DNA of 64,000 nucleotides from Streptomyces tardus (GCF_018101125.2 NZ_JAELVF020000004.1:434001-498000), one strand, 5' to 3'; shown: positions 16,486 through 25,632, numbered from the stretch's first letter. Translations and numbers: made by a program. The notes: a model not told the origin generated them from the letters alone.

Positions 16486-18246
16486 TCAGCCGGCGGGGCT
16501 GCCGTACGAGGCCCGCGCGACTTCCGGGGTGATGTGCCCGTCCCGCAGATCGGCGGCGACCGCGGCCCGCTCGCGCCGCTCGACCGGGCCGAAGCCCCCG
16601 CCGCCGCCGGTGGCGCACCGCACCACGTCGCCCGCGCGCAGCGCCAGGCCGTTGCACTTCAGCAGCCGGCGTTCGTCCTCGCGCCCGGGGTTGACGATCA
16701 CCTCCGGCGGCGTGGCGTCCCGGCCGTCGAAGAGCCCCCAGGCCGGGGTGAGCGAACGCTCGAACCAGAGCGAGACGGTGCAGTCGGCGAGCGCCTCGTA
16801 CTCGCGGACCACGCCGTTGCCGCCGCGCCACTGACCGGCTCCGCCGGAGTCGGGCCGGATGCCGTACTCCCGGACGCGCAGCGGGAATCGGCTCTCCAGA
16901 ACCTCGACGGGGATGTCCTTGAGCGAGCCGTTGACGTTGTTGATCAGCGCGTCCTGGCCGTCCGAGCCCTCCCAGGCGCCCCAGCCGCCGAGGGTGGCCT
17001 CCAGGCTGACGTACGGCCTGGTGTTGCGCGGATCGACTCCGGCGAACATGACGATCATCGAGTCGCCGTGGCTGGCCGCGGCGACCCGGTCGGGGAGCAC
17101 GGGGGCGAGCGCCTTGGCGACCAGGTCGATGAGCAGGCCCAGGTGGGAGAAGTACCACTGGCAGGCCGCGGGCGGCAGCGCGCCGAAGACCGAGCCCTCC
17201 CGGACCCGTACGGACAGCGGTCGGAACGAGCCGCCGTTGCCGGGGACGTCCGGGCTGACCAGCAGCTTGTAGCCGACTCGGCAGGCCGAAACGGCCTGTG
17301 CGGCACCGCAGTTGATCGGCCCCACCGTCTGGTCGGCGGATTCGGTGATGTCGAACTCCAGCCGGTCGCCGCTGACGGTGATGCGCAGCCGCACCGCTAC
17401 CGTGGTGTCCAGGTCGATGCCGTCGTTGTCGAGCACCCCCTCGGCGGTGTACACGCCGTCCGGAATGGCGCGCACGACCTCCCGCTCCAACTCCTCGGTC
17501 TGGCGGAAGATTTCGTCCCGGGCCGCGCGCAGGCGTGCGGTTCCGAAGCGGTCGACCAGCTCGGCGAGCCGGGTCTGGCCCATCCGAATGGTGGCGATCA
17601 TGGCGTTCATGTCGCCTGTGGTCGGGTACGGGAAGCGCACGTTGGTGGCGATGGTGTCGATGACGGCCTTGACCTCCTCGCCGCCCTCGACCAGCTTCTG
17701 CGGCCCCATCCGCAGGCCCTCCTGGAAGATGTTCACCGAGTCCATTGACCCGCCGGGGTCCTTGGAGCCGACGTCGATCCAGTGCGCACGCGTCGCGGTG
17801 AAGCCGACCAGCTCCTCGCCGGTGAAGACGGGGCCGAAGATGGTCACGTCGTTGAGGTGGGTGCCGCCCAGGTAGCTGTCGTTGAGGATCCAGACGTCGC
17901 CGGGCTGCCACACCTCCCGCCCGAAGCGCTCCTCGGTGGCACGGGTGCAACTCTCCAGATTGCCGAGGAAGATGGGCAGTCCGGCGGACTGGCCGAGTAC
18001 CTGGTGCTCGTCGTCCAGCAGCGCCACCACGCAGTCCCCGCACTCGTAGATGATCGGGGTGTACGCCGAGCGCATCAGGGTGGCGTTCATGTCGTCGGCC
18101 GCGGAGATGACGGCGTTGCGGATGATCTCCACCGTGACCGGGTCCACCGTGACCGGACCGGTCCCGGCCGGGTCGGCTTGGCCCGGGAGCGCTTCGGCGG
18201 TGCCTGCGGGGTCGGCGGCGTGGGTACGGGGGTCCGGGGCGGTCAC
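16486..18246 (-). CDS. hyuB: hydantoinase B/oxoprolinase family subunit
   Basis: A 586-residue hydantoinase B family protein, the catalytic partner of hydantoinase A in ATP-dependent cleavage of N-substituted hydantoins or 5-oxoproline-like rings. Diagnostic blocks are NAVISAADDMNATLMRSAYT, DVWILNDSYLGGTHLNDVT, ATRAHWIDVGSKDPGGSM, INCGAAQAVSACRVGYK and GGGGGFGPVERRE. The GTG start overlaps the hyuA stop as GTGA and has GAGGAG upstream. The first 40 residues are an acidic Ala/Gly/Pro extension not typical of the family. Confidence 0.9.
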   Translation of the reverse strand: MTAPDPRTHAADPAGTAEALPGQADPAGTGPVTVDPVTVEIIRNAVISAADDMNATLMRSAYTPIIYECGDCVVALLDDEHQVLGQSAGLPIFLGNLESCTRATEERFGREVWQPGDVWILNDSYLGGTHLNDVTIFGPVFTGEELVGFTATRAHWIDVGSKDPGGSMDSVNIFQEGLRMGPQKLVEGGEEVKAVIDTIATNVRFPYPTTGDMNAMIATIRMGQTRLAELVDRFGTARLRAARDEIFRQTEELEREVVRAIPDGVYTAEGVLDNDGIDLDTTVAVRLRITVSGDRLEFDITESADQTVGPINCGAAQAVSACRVGYKLLVSPDVPGNGGSFRPLSVRVREGSVFGALPPAACQWYFSHLGLLIDLVAKALAPVLPDRVAAASHGDSMIVMFAGVDPRNTRPYVSLEATLGGWGAWEGSDGQDALINNVNGSLKDIPVEVLESRFPLRVREYGIRPDSGGAGQWRGGNGVVREYEALADCTVSLWFERSLTPAWGLFDGRDATPPEVIVNPGREDERRLLKCNGLALRAGDVVRCATGGGGGFGPVERRERAAVAADLRDGHITPEVARASYGSPAG

Positions 18247-20297
18247 TTCTTCTCCTCGCGTATGACGAGCGAACCGTGCGCGTCCAGGCGCAGCCGGTGT
18301 CCGGGCGGTACGACGGTCGTTGCGGTGGGCTCCAGCACGAGTGCGGGGCCGCTCAACTCGTGTCCGGGCGAGAGCACTTCGCGGTCCACCACGACGGTCT
18401 CCAGGCGCCGGCCGTCGAAGACCACCGGACGTGTCCGGTGCACGAACTCCTCGGAGGCGGCTGCGGGCAGCAGTTCGGGCGGCGCGGCGTCGAGCGCGCC
18501 GAGCGCGGTGGTGCGCAGCGCGACGAACTCCAGCGGGGCGCCGAGGTTGGCGTGGCCGTACCGCTCCTGGTGGAGGTCGGCGAAGCGCGCGGCGATCCTG
18601 GCCGGGAAGTCCTCGCGCAGCGGCTCGCGCGGATCGGCCAGCGGCACCGTGAGGGTGTACTCCTGCGCCTGGTACCGGATGTCGGCGGCGCACTCGGTGC
18701 GGCGGCGTTCGGCGGGCACTCCCTCGCTGTCCAGCGAGCCGAGGGCTTCCGCCGCGGTCTTCTCCAGCAGTTCGGCCATCTCGGCGCGGTCGAGGTCCTC
18801 CTCCGGCCGGAAGAACGGCTCCGCGAAGTCCCTGCGGATCTCCGTCTCCAGCATCCCCCAGGCAGAGAAGGCCCCGGGAAAGCGTGGAACGACCACTTCG
18901 GGGATGCCCAACTCCCGTGCCAGGGCGACCGCGTGCATCGGCCCCGCCCCGCCGAAGGCGACCAGTGAGAAGTCCCGCGGCTCGATGCCCCGGGAGACGG
19001 TGATGGTCCGGACGGCCTGCGCCATCTTGGCGCCGGCGACCTCGCAGACGCCCTCGGCCATCGCGACCGCGTCCAGCCCCAGCCGCTCGCCGAGCGCCCC
19101 GACCGCTTGCCGGGCGAGTTCGGAGCGCGGTGCGAACTCCCCGCCGGCGAAGGTGGCTTCGTCGATCCTGCCGAGGACCAGGTCCGCGTCGGTGACGGTC
19201 GGTTCGGTCCCGCCGCGCGCGTAGCAGGCCGGGCCGGGCGAGGCGCCTGCCGACCGCGGCCCCACCCGCAGCCCGCCCGCCTCCTGCCAGGCGACGCTGC
19301 CGCCGCCGGCGCCGATGGTGTGGATGTCCACCACGCTCATCAGTATCGGCAGCCCCTCCAGCCGCGCCTCGGAAGTGACATCCGGCCGGCCGTCCACGAC
19401 CAGTGAGACGTCGAAGGAAGTGCCGCCCATGTCCATGCAGATGAGGTGGGGCCGCTCCAGTGTCCGGGAGAGCGCGACGCCGCCCATGGTGCCGCCGACC
19501 GGGCCGGAGAGCAGCGTCTGCAACGGGCGGTGACGGGCGGAATCGGCGGTGTTGACGCCGCCGGAGGACTGCATGACATGCAGCGGCACCGCCAGGCCGC
19601 GCTGCTTCAGGGTCGCGCCCAGCGTGGTCAGATAGCGCTGAACCACCGGCCCGATGTACGCCTCCAGCACGGCCGAGGAGGTGCGCTCGTACTCCCGCCA
19701 CTCGTTGGCGGCCTCGTGCGAGAGCGAGACGGTGACGCTCTCGCCCAGCTCCTCGCGCAGGAGCTCGCGGGTGCGCAGCTCGTGCGCGGGGTTCGCGTGG
19801 CTGAAGAGGTAGGCCACGGCGACCGCTTCGAAGCCCTCGTCCCCGAAGCGGCGGGCGGCGCGGCGCACCGCGTCCTCGTCCAGCGCCGTCAACTCGGCGC
19901 CGTCGGCGGCGAGTCGGCCGCCGATCGGCTCGATGTCGCCGCGCGGCACCAGTGGTTCGGGCTTGCGGTAGTGCAGGTCGTACAGCCTGGTCCGCGGCCC
20001 CCGGGCGATGTGGTACGTGTCCGAGGCGCCTTCGCTCGCGAGCAGCAGGACGCGGGTGCCGCGGCGCTGCAGGAAGGCGTTGAGGCCCTGGGTGGTGCCG
20101 TGGACGAGGAAGGAGATGTCTGCCGGACCCGCTTCCCCGGGCGGTAACACCGTGGACAGGGCGGCGATGACGCCCTCGGTCAGGTCGTGCGGAGTGGTTG
20201 ACGCCTTGCCGGCGCGATAGCGGCCGGTCCTCTCGTCGTAGGCCACGACATCGGTGAAGGTGCCCCCGATGTCCATGGACACACGCAACCCGCTCAT
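18243..20297 (-). CDS. hyuA: hydantoinase A/oxoprolinase family subunit
   Basis: A 684-residue hydantoinase A protein with an intact ATP loop (SMDIGGTFTDVVAYDERTGR). It also has FLVHGTTQGLNAFLQRRGTR, VSLSHEAANEWREYERTSSA, MDMGGTSFDVSLV and TIGAGGGSVAW. Together with the overlapping hyuB it should form the ATP-using hydantoinase/oxoprolinase. The ATG at 20297 has GAGGG upstream. An inverted repeat about 60 bases upstream (20356-20388) is a candidate operator for the nearby PucR-type regulator. Confidence 0.92.
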   Translation of the reverse strand: MSGLRVSMDIGGTFTDVVAYDERTGRYRAGKASTTPHDLTEGVIAALSTVLPPGEAGPADISFLVHGTTQGLNAFLQRRGTRVLLLASEGASDTYHIARGPRTRLYDLHYRKPEPLVPRGDIEPIGGRLAADGAELTALDEDAVRRAARRFGDEGFEAVAVAYLFSHANPAHELRTRELLREELGESVTVSLSHEAANEWREYERTSSAVLEAYIGPVVQRYLTTLGATLKQRGLAVPLHVMQSSGGVNTADSARHRPLQTLLSGPVGGTMGGVALSRTLERPHLICMDMGGTSFDVSLVVDGRPDVTSEARLEGLPILMSVVDIHTIGAGGGSVAWQEAGGLRVGPRSAGASPGPACYARGGTEPTVTDADLVLGRIDEATFAGGEFAPRSELARQAVGALGERLGLDAVAMAEGVCEVAGAKMAQAVRTITVSRGIEPRDFSLVAFGGAGPMHAVALARELGIPEVVVPRFPGAFSAWGMLETEIRRDFAEPFFRPEEDLDRAEMAELLEKTAAEALGSLDSEGVPAERRRTECAADIRYQAQEYTLTVPLADPREPLREDFPARIAARFADLHQERYGHANLGAPLEFVALRTTALGALDAAPPELLPAAASEEFVHRTRPVVFDGRRLETVVVDREVLSPGHELSGPALVLEPTATTVVPPGHRLRLDAHGSLVIREEKK

Positions 20298-20355
20298 CTT
20301 CGAGCCCTCGCTTTGTGCTCTCGGTGGCATGAACGCGCTCAGGCTAGGTGAATCG

Positions 20356-20388
20356 CGACAACTTCGTGAGGGGTCAAGCGGGTTGTCG
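20356..20388. promoter_or_regulatory. 7-bp inverted repeat upstream of hyuA
   Basis: CGACAAC (20356-20362) and GTTGTCG (20382-20388) are inverted copies separated by 19 bases, upstream of the hyuA start at 20297. The position fits an operator, possibly for the PucR protein encoded at 14623-16266; that link is inference. Confidence 0.35.
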
Positions 20389-20521
20389 GCCATGACTGCG
20401 ACCGGAAAGGTGCAGGTGGGGGAGGCGGGCGCAGTGAGAAGGGCCGGGGCTGCGGTGAACGAGGGTGGCAGGGGTGTCGTACGGGGCGAGTGCTGCGTAC
20501 GTTGCGGCGCAGGGTCCGGTG

Positions 20522-20800
20522 CTACTGGCGCGGTACGCGGGGCTGGCGGTGTCGCCAGGCGGCGTAGTCCACCAGCGTGGTCCACTCCTGGTCGAAGTCG
20601 CCGGGGACGGTGCGGTGTTCGGCGCTCCACTGGCGTGCCAGAGCGGCGTAGATGGGGGTCGGGGCGGTCTGCTGAACCGTTTCGGCTGCTGCGGACCCGG
20701 AGGCCTGCCGCTCGCCCGCAAGGGGGGCGTCGGCCCTTCGCTCCTCGGGTCGTTCGCTCCGCCAGCGAGTCGCGGTCTGTGGGGTACTGGTGGAAGTCAC
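20522..20800 (-). CDS. small conserved actinobacterial protein
   Basis: A 92-residue protein with a charged, disordered N-terminus and a well-formed C-terminal block: PIYAALARQWSAEHRTVPGD then FDQEWTTLVDYAAWRHRQ. The second half, with conserved aromatic residues and the W-x-x-L-V spacing, looks like a real small folded protein, but I cannot name it. The GTG start has a weak purine-rich upstream sequence (TTGAAGAAAC). It lies between hyuA and the fecB-like gene, transcribed like both. Confidence 0.55.
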   Translation of the reverse strand: MTSTSTPQTATRWRSERPEERRADAPLAGERQASGSAAAETVQQTAPTPIYAALARQWSAEHRTVPGDFDQEWTTLVDYAAWRHRQPRVPRQ

Positions 20801-20971
20801 GTTTCTTCAACGCCCCACCGGGGCCCGGGGTCACGCGCCCGGCTCACCGGGACGCGCAGCGCTCGCGCACCTCGCGCGTCCCCGCCGCCCGCGCCTCGCC
20901 CGCGCTCCGGCGCACGCCCGCGTACGGCTGCGCCCGCACACGGCCGCGCCCGCGCACGTCTGCGGGCGCGC

Positions 20972-21010
20972 GCGAGGGCCGGGAACCGGCGGTCCGGTCC
21001 CGGCCCTCGC
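20972..21010. terminator. 13-bp hairpin after the siderophore-binding lipoprotein gene
   Basis: Bases 20972-20984 (GCGAGGGCCGGGA) are complementary to 20998-21010 with a 13-base loop, starting 17 bases beyond the stop of the minus-strand lipoprotein gene. This is a good candidate for its transcription terminator. Confidence 0.65.
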
Positions 21011-21026
21011 ACGCGCTGCTGCGGCG

Positions 21027-22043
21027 TCAGCCGCGTGCGGCGTCCACCTTGTACGTCTTGGCGATGTCGTCGAGCACCGAGTCGGCGCCGTAGAGACCGA
21101 CCGCCAGCATCCACGTGATGTCGCTCATCTCGTGGACCTCGCCCTTGAGTTGCTTCCACAGCGGATTCGCCTGGAACTTGTCCTGGGACTTCTGCGAGGC
21201 GCCCTCGGGGTCGGGGAAGGCGGTGACGAAAATGTCGTCCGCGTCGATCCGCTTGATCTCCTCCTCGGAGATGTCCGCGTTGAAGCCCGTGCCCCGGGCG
21301 TCCTCGGGCAGGTCGAAACCGAGGTCGCCCAGGATGACGCCGGTGTAGGTGTCCTCCTTGTACAGCCGGGTCGGACCGTCGACGAACCGCACCACGGAGA
21401 CCGTCGGGTTGCCGTCCTCGGACTTGCGGACCGCGTCGCCGATCGTCTTCGCCCGCTTCTCGAAGCCTTCGATGCGGTCCTGGGCCAGGTCCTCCTTGCC
21501 GAGGGTCTCGCCCACCAGCTCCAGGTTCTCCTTCCAAGTGGCCCCGGTGGTCTCGGTGAAGACCGTCGGGGCGATCTTGGAGAGCTGCTTGTAGATCTTC
21601 TCGTGGCGGACCTTCGCGGAGAGGATCAGATCCGGCTTGAGCTTGATGATCTCCTCCAGCTTGACCTCCTCGAGCAGCCCGACCGGCTTGGCGTCCTTGC
21701 CGTACTTGCGGGCGTCGTCGCCGAAGTAGTCCGGCAGCGGCTCGTCGGGGGCGGCGAAGGTGGTGTAGCCGACGACGTCCGTCTTGAGGGCCAGCGTCGC
21801 GTCGACGAACGTCATGTCGAGGGCGACCACGCGCTCGGGGACCTTCTTGACCTCCGTCTCACCCATGGCGTGCTCGACGGTTCGGGGGAAGGCACTGCCG
21901 GAGGAGCCGGAGGACCCGCTCTTGGCCTCGTCCGTATCCTTGTCCGAGTCCGAGCTGCCACACGCGGCGGTGGCGAGCAGTCCGGCAGTGATGGCGACGG
22001 CGCCGACGGTACGGCCGAAGCGACTGAGCCAACGGGCTCTCAT
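21027..22043 (-). CDS. iron-siderophore ABC transporter substrate-binding lipoprotein
   Basis: A 338-residue lipoprotein of the FecB/FhuD/CdtB type. The signal peptide ends in the lipobox LLATAACGSS, after which the Cys would be lipidated and held on the outside of the membrane. The mature part has PERVVALDMTFVDATLALKT, LKPDLILSAKVRHEKIYKQL and GFNADISEEEIKRIDADDIF, typical of the two-lobed class III binding fold. It diverges from two FecCD permeases and an ATPase, with an iron box between. It should capture a ferric siderophore, possibly the one made by the adjacent operon. Confidence 0.92.
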   Translation of the reverse strand: MRARWLSRFGRTVGAVAITAGLLATAACGSSDSDKDTDEAKSGSSGSSGSAFPRTVEHAMGETEVKKVPERVVALDMTFVDATLALKTDVVGYTTFAAPDEPLPDYFGDDARKYGKDAKPVGLLEEVKLEEIIKLKPDLILSAKVRHEKIYKQLSKIAPTVFTETTGATWKENLELVGETLGKEDLAQDRIEGFEKRAKTIGDAVRKSEDGNPTVSVVRFVDGPTRLYKEDTYTGVILGDLGFDLPEDARGTGFNADISEEEIKRIDADDIFVTAFPDPEGASQKSQDKFQANPLWKQLKGEVHEMSDITWMLAVGLYGADSVLDDIAKTYKVDAARG

Positions 22044-22081
22044 CAGGGGTCCCCTCTCTCATGGGATTGCGCGACCTAAAG

Positions 22082-22100
22082 ATAGGCTCGCCTAACTTAA
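22082..22100. promoter_or_regulatory. iron box (DmdR/IdeR type) between divergent uptake genes
   Basis: ATAGGCTCGCCTAACTTAA, read on the minus strand as TTAAGTTAGGCGAGCCTAT, closely matches the DmdR1/IdeR consensus TTAGGTTAGGCTAACCTAA. It lies 39 bases upstream of the lipoprotein start and 24 bases before the chosen permease start. It should repress both transcripts when iron is plentiful. Confidence 0.85.
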
Positions 22101-22123
22101 TGCACGGCGCCGCGGAGGGAATC

Positions 22124-23179
22124 GTGATAAAAGCGCTATCTGCGCCGCCCGCAGAACGGGTGACGTCGCAGGTCGCGACGGGGCAGCGGAGCAAACGGTG
22201 GCTCGGGCTGCTGGTGCTGGCGGTGCTGGTCGTGGTGGCGGTGCTGCTGAGCGTCGCCTACGGAGCCAACTCGCTGACGCTCGGGCAGGTCTGGCACGGG
22301 CTGTGGTCGCCGAGCGGCACCGAGGGCGACATCGTGGTCCGCCGACTCCGGCTGCCGCGCACGGCGTTGGCGCTCGTCGCGGGACTCGCGCTCGGCGTCG
22401 CCGGCGCGCTGATGCAGGGCCACACCAGGAACCCGATCGCCGACCCGGTGGTGCTCGGCATCAGCGCGGGGGCGGGGATGTGCGTGGTCGCCTCTATCTC
22501 GCTGCTCGGGATCGGCGGTCTCTACGGCTACATCTGGTTCGGCTTCATCGGTGCGGCGGTGGCCAGCGCCATCGTCTACCTCGTCGGCACCCTCGCACGC
22601 GGCGGCGCCACCCCCATCACCCTCGCCCTGGCCGGGGCCGCGGTGCACGCGCTCTTCACCGCGCTCACCGCGGGCATGGTCATCATGGACCGCGCGGCGC
22701 TGGACACCTACCGCTTCTGGACCGTCGGCAGCGTCAGCGGGCGGCCGATCGAGACGACCGTCCAACTGCTGCCGTTCATCGCGATCGGCCTGCTGCTCGC
22801 CGCCGCCAACGCGCCCGGACTGAACGCGCTGTCGCTCGGCGAGGACGTCGCCCGCTCGCTGGGCGTACGGGTCGGCGCGACACGGGCGACCGGGATGGCC
22901 GCGATCACGCTGCTCACCGGCGCGGCGGTCGCGGTCTGCGGGCCCATCGGATTCGTCGGTCTGGTGGCGACGCATGTGGCGCGCCACTTCACCGGCCCCG
23001 ACTACCGGTGGATCGTCGCGTACTCCGGGCTGCTCGGTGCCGCCCTCATGGTCGCAGCCGACACACTCGGCCGACTGGTGGCGCGACCCGGGGAGTTGGA
23101 GGTGGGCATCATGCTCGCGCTCCTCGGAGGGCCGGTCTTCGTCTATCTGGTGCGCCGTGTGAAGCCGGTGAGGCTGTGA
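22124..23179 (+). CDS. FecCD family siderophore ABC permease 1
   Basis: A 351-residue membrane permease with about nine or ten helices. Conserved FecCD features are RLRLPRTALALVAGLALGVA, GALMQGHTRNPIADPVVLGI, GAAVAVCGPIGFVGLVATHV and the C-terminal helix ending YLVRRVKPV. The GTG at 22124 was chosen because GGAGG is five bases upstream; the ATG at 22100 overlaps the iron box. It overlaps the second permease by GTGA. It should form the inner-membrane channel for ferric siderophore with permease 2. Confidence 0.93.
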   Translation: MIKALSAPPAERVTSQVATGQRSKRWLGLLVLAVLVVVAVLLSVAYGANSLTLGQVWHGLWSPSGTEGDIVVRRLRLPRTALALVAGLALGVAGALMQGHTRNPIADPVVLGISAGAGMCVVASISLLGIGGLYGYIWFGFIGAAVASAIVYLVGTLARGGATPITLALAGAAVHALFTALTAGMVIMDRAALDTYRFWTVGSVSGRPIETTVQLLPFIAIGLLLAAANAPGLNALSLGEDVARSLGVRVGATRATGMAAITLLTGAAVAVCGPIGFVGLVATHVARHFTGPDYRWIVAYSGLLGAALMVAADTLGRLVARPGELEVGIMLALLGGPVFVYLVRRVKPVRL

Positions 23180-24528
23180 ACGAGGACAACACCGGTACGG
23201 CCGGGCGAGCCGCCGTACCCGTCGACGACGGAGCAGGCGTGACGACGGAGAAGACCGTGAGCGGAGCCGAGCGCGGAACCGGCGGCGACACCGAGCGCCG
23301 GAGCACCGGGCCTGCGGGCCCGACGCCCCCGACCACATCGCCGACCATCGAGCTCTCGGCCATTGAGCTGCCGACCGCCGAACCCCCGGCCCCCGCGCCC
23401 CCGGCAGGCGAGTCCCCGGGCGGGCCGAGCTGCGGGCCGAAGGGCCTGCGCGCACGCGGCGCTGTCGCCGTACCCGGGCGGAGGCCGGTGCGGCTGGGGC
23501 CCGTGTCCACCGTCTGGCGCCCCCGCGCGGTGCTGCTGCCGATGGTCGTCGCGGCGCTGCTGTGCGCGGCGGTGGTGATGAACGTCGGACGCGGCGACAT
23601 CTCCGTGCCGGTGCCGAACGTCATCGCCGTCCTGCTCGGCGGCGGCGAGGACATCGACCGGCTGGTGGTCCACGAACTCCGGCTGCCGCGCTCCCTGGTG
23701 GGGGCGCTGGTCGGCGCCTCGCTCGGTCTGGCCGGCGCCATCTTCCAGAGCATCGCCCGCAATCCACTCGCCAGCCCGGACATTCTCGGCATCACCTCGG
23801 GCGCCGGCGTCGGTGCGGTCGCGGTGATCGTGATCGGCGGCGCCAACGGGGGAGTGGGCGGCGTCCTGGCCGAGGTGGGCGTACCGCTGGCGGCGGTCGC
23901 GGGCGGCCTTGCCGCGGCGCTGGTGGTCGCGGCGCTGTCCCTGCGGCACGGACTCAGCGGTTACCGCGTGCTGCTGATCGGCGTCGGCGTCAACGCCGTG
24001 CTGACCAGCGTGCTCTCGTGGCTGCTGCTCAAGGCCGACATCGTGGACGTCGGGCGCGCGCTGATCTGGCTCAACGGCAGTCTCAACGGAGCGGGTTGGG
24101 ACACCGCCAGACCCGCGGCGCTGGCACTGGCCGTACTGCTGCCGCTCGGCGCGGTGCTCACTTTCCAGCTCGGCGCGCTCGCCTTCGACGACGACACCGC
24201 GACCGCGCTCGGTGTACGGCTGGCCCTCGCCCGCGGCGCGCTGCTGATCACCGCGGTGCTGCTGACGGCCACCGCGACGGCCACCGCGGGGCCGATCGCC
24301 TTCGTGGCACTGGCCTGCCCCCAACTCGCTCTGCGGCTGCTGCGGTCCGGTACACCGCCGCTGCTGACCTCCGCGCTGCTCGGCGCGGCGGTGACGGTGT
24401 GGGCCGACGTGTTCGCGCGCACCGCGTTCGGCGGTGTGGAGCTTCCGGTCGGTGTGCTGACCGCAGCTCTCGGGGCGCCCTACCTGCTGTACTTGCTCAT
24501 CCGGAGCGGAAAGGCCCGTACGTCGTGA
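23176..24528 (+). CDS. FecCD family siderophore ABC permease 2 with long N-terminal extension
   Basis: A 450-residue permease. After roughly 110 residues of Pro/Thr/Ala-rich, probably cytoplasmic sequence, the FecCD domain begins at RPRAVLLPMVVAALLCAA. It continues with ELRLPRSLVGALVGASLGLA, IFQSIARNPLASPDILGITS and TATATAGPIAFVALACPQLA. The GTG overlaps the upstream stop (GTGA). Family members are normally about 340 residues, so the extension is notable; an internal GTG just before the first helix could be an alternative start. It overlaps the ATPase gene by GTGA. Confidence 0.9.
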   Translation: MNEDNTGTAGRAAVPVDDGAGVTTEKTVSGAERGTGGDTERRSTGPAGPTPPTTSPTIELSAIELPTAEPPAPAPPAGESPGGPSCGPKGLRARGAVAVPGRRPVRLGPVSTVWRPRAVLLPMVVAALLCAAVVMNVGRGDISVPVPNVIAVLLGGGEDIDRLVVHELRLPRSLVGALVGASLGLAGAIFQSIARNPLASPDILGITSGAGVGAVAVIVIGGANGGVGGVLAEVGVPLAAVAGGLAAALVVAALSLRHGLSGYRVLLIGVGVNAVLTSVLSWLLLKADIVDVGRALIWLNGSLNGAGWDTARPAALALAVLLPLGAVLTFQLGALAFDDDTATALGVRLALARGALLITAVLLTATATATAGPIAFVALACPQLALRLLRSGTPPLLTSALLGAAVTVWADVFARTAFGGVELPVGVLTAALGAPYLLYLLIRSGKARTS

Positions 24529-25457
24529 CCGACATCCTCAAGGACCGCGGCACCCCGGGGGACCGTGGCGCGCAGAAGAGCGGCCGTGCCCCGAACGGCA
24601 GCCCGCGCGAACGCCGTTCGCCGGACGAGGGGGCGGCGCCCCGCACCGCGGACGGCCGCGCGGTGCGGCTGCGCGCCGACCGGCTGACGCTCGGCTACGG
24701 CGGCAGGGCCGTCGTCCACGAGCTGGATCTGGACATCCCCGACGGCTCGGTGACCGCGATCATCGGCCCCAACGGCTGCGGGAAGTCGACACTGCTGCGC
24801 GCCTTCGGACGGCTGATGAAGCCGATGGGCGGCCGGGCGCTGCTGGACGGAGCGCCGATCCATCGCTTGCCGACCCGTCAGGTCGCCGAGACGGTCGGCC
24901 TGCTGCCGCAGACCCCGCTCGCGCCCGAGGGGCTGACCGTCGCCGACCTCGTCGCCCGCGGCCGGCATCCGCACCAGACGTGGTACCGCCGCTGGGACGC
25001 CGACGACGAGGAGGCGGTCGCCCGGGCGCTGCGCCGCACCGGCACGTACGAGCTGGCCACGCGCACCCTGGACGAGCTCTCCGGCGGCCAGCGCCAACGC
25101 GCCTGGATCGCGATGGCGCTGGCCCAGGAGACCGAGCTGCTGCTGCTGGACGAGCCCACCAACCACCTGGACCTCGCGCACCAGGTCGAGGTGCTGGACC
25201 TGGTGGGGGAGCTGCACCGGGAGACGGGGCGCACGGTGCTGCTGGTGCTGCACGACCTCTCGCTGGCCGCCCGCTGCGCGGACACGCTGGTGGTGATGAA
25301 GGACGGCCGGATCGTCGCGCAGGGGGCGCCCGCCGACGTCCTGACCGAGGAACTGCTCGCCGACGCCTTCGGCCTCCGGGCGCGGGTGCGTCACGACGAG
25401 GAGACCGGCGTACCGCTGGTCATACCGCTCAGCAGGCAGGCGGTGAAGGGCGACTGA
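24525..25457 (+). CDS. siderophore ABC transporter ATP-binding protein (FepC-like)
   Basis: A 310-residue ABC ATPase. It has Walker A GPNGCGKSTLL, the Q-loop region LLPQTPLAPEGLTVADLVAR, signature LSGGQRQRAWIAMALAQ, Walker B LLLLDEPTNHLDLAH and the switch His in VLHDLSLAARC. These match the iron-siderophore FecE/FepC subfamily. About 45 disordered residues precede the domain. The GTG start overlaps permease 2 as GTGA, completing a three-gene uptake operon. The siderophore biosynthesis operon starts 375 bases downstream in the same direction with its own iron box. Confidence 0.94.
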   Translation: MTDILKDRGTPGDRGAQKSGRAPNGSPRERRSPDEGAAPRTADGRAVRLRADRLTLGYGGRAVVHELDLDIPDGSVTAIIGPNGCGKSTLLRAFGRLMKPMGGRALLDGAPIHRLPTRQVAETVGLLPQTPLAPEGLTVADLVARGRHPHQTWYRRWDADDEEAVARALRRTGTYELATRTLDELSGGQRQRAWIAMALAQETELLLLDEPTNHLDLAHQVEVLDLVGELHRETGRTVLLVLHDLSLAARCADTLVVMKDGRIVAQGAPADVLTEELLADAFGLRARVRHDEETGVPLVIPLSRQAVKGD

Positions 25458-25530
25458 CGGGGCGTGGGCCCGCCGCAGGACGCGGTTCGAGTGTGACCAC
25501 CGCCATGGAGTTCCGAGATCCACGACCGAA

Positions 25531-25549
25531 TTCGGTTAGGGTAACCTAA
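25531..25549 (+). promoter_or_regulatory. iron box upstream of the siderophore biosynthesis operon
   Basis: TTCGGTTAGGGTAACCTAA matches the 19-bp DmdR1/IdeR consensus at all but two or three positions and keeps its palindrome (TTAGG...CCTAA). It lies about 280 bases before the first decarboxylase gene, so the operon should be switched on by iron shortage and have a long leader. Confidence 0.88.
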
Positions 25550-25632
25550 GTCCGTGCGTCGGTCGGTTGTCACGCCCGAGTCAAGGCACCGATACGCCCG
25601 TGGTCGATCCGTACCGCGGCAGTCACGGCAGC

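Noticed and set aside
20344..20352. Third iron box upstream of hyuA
   Set aside because: GCTAGGTGAA resembles half of the IdeR consensus only; the other half is absent.
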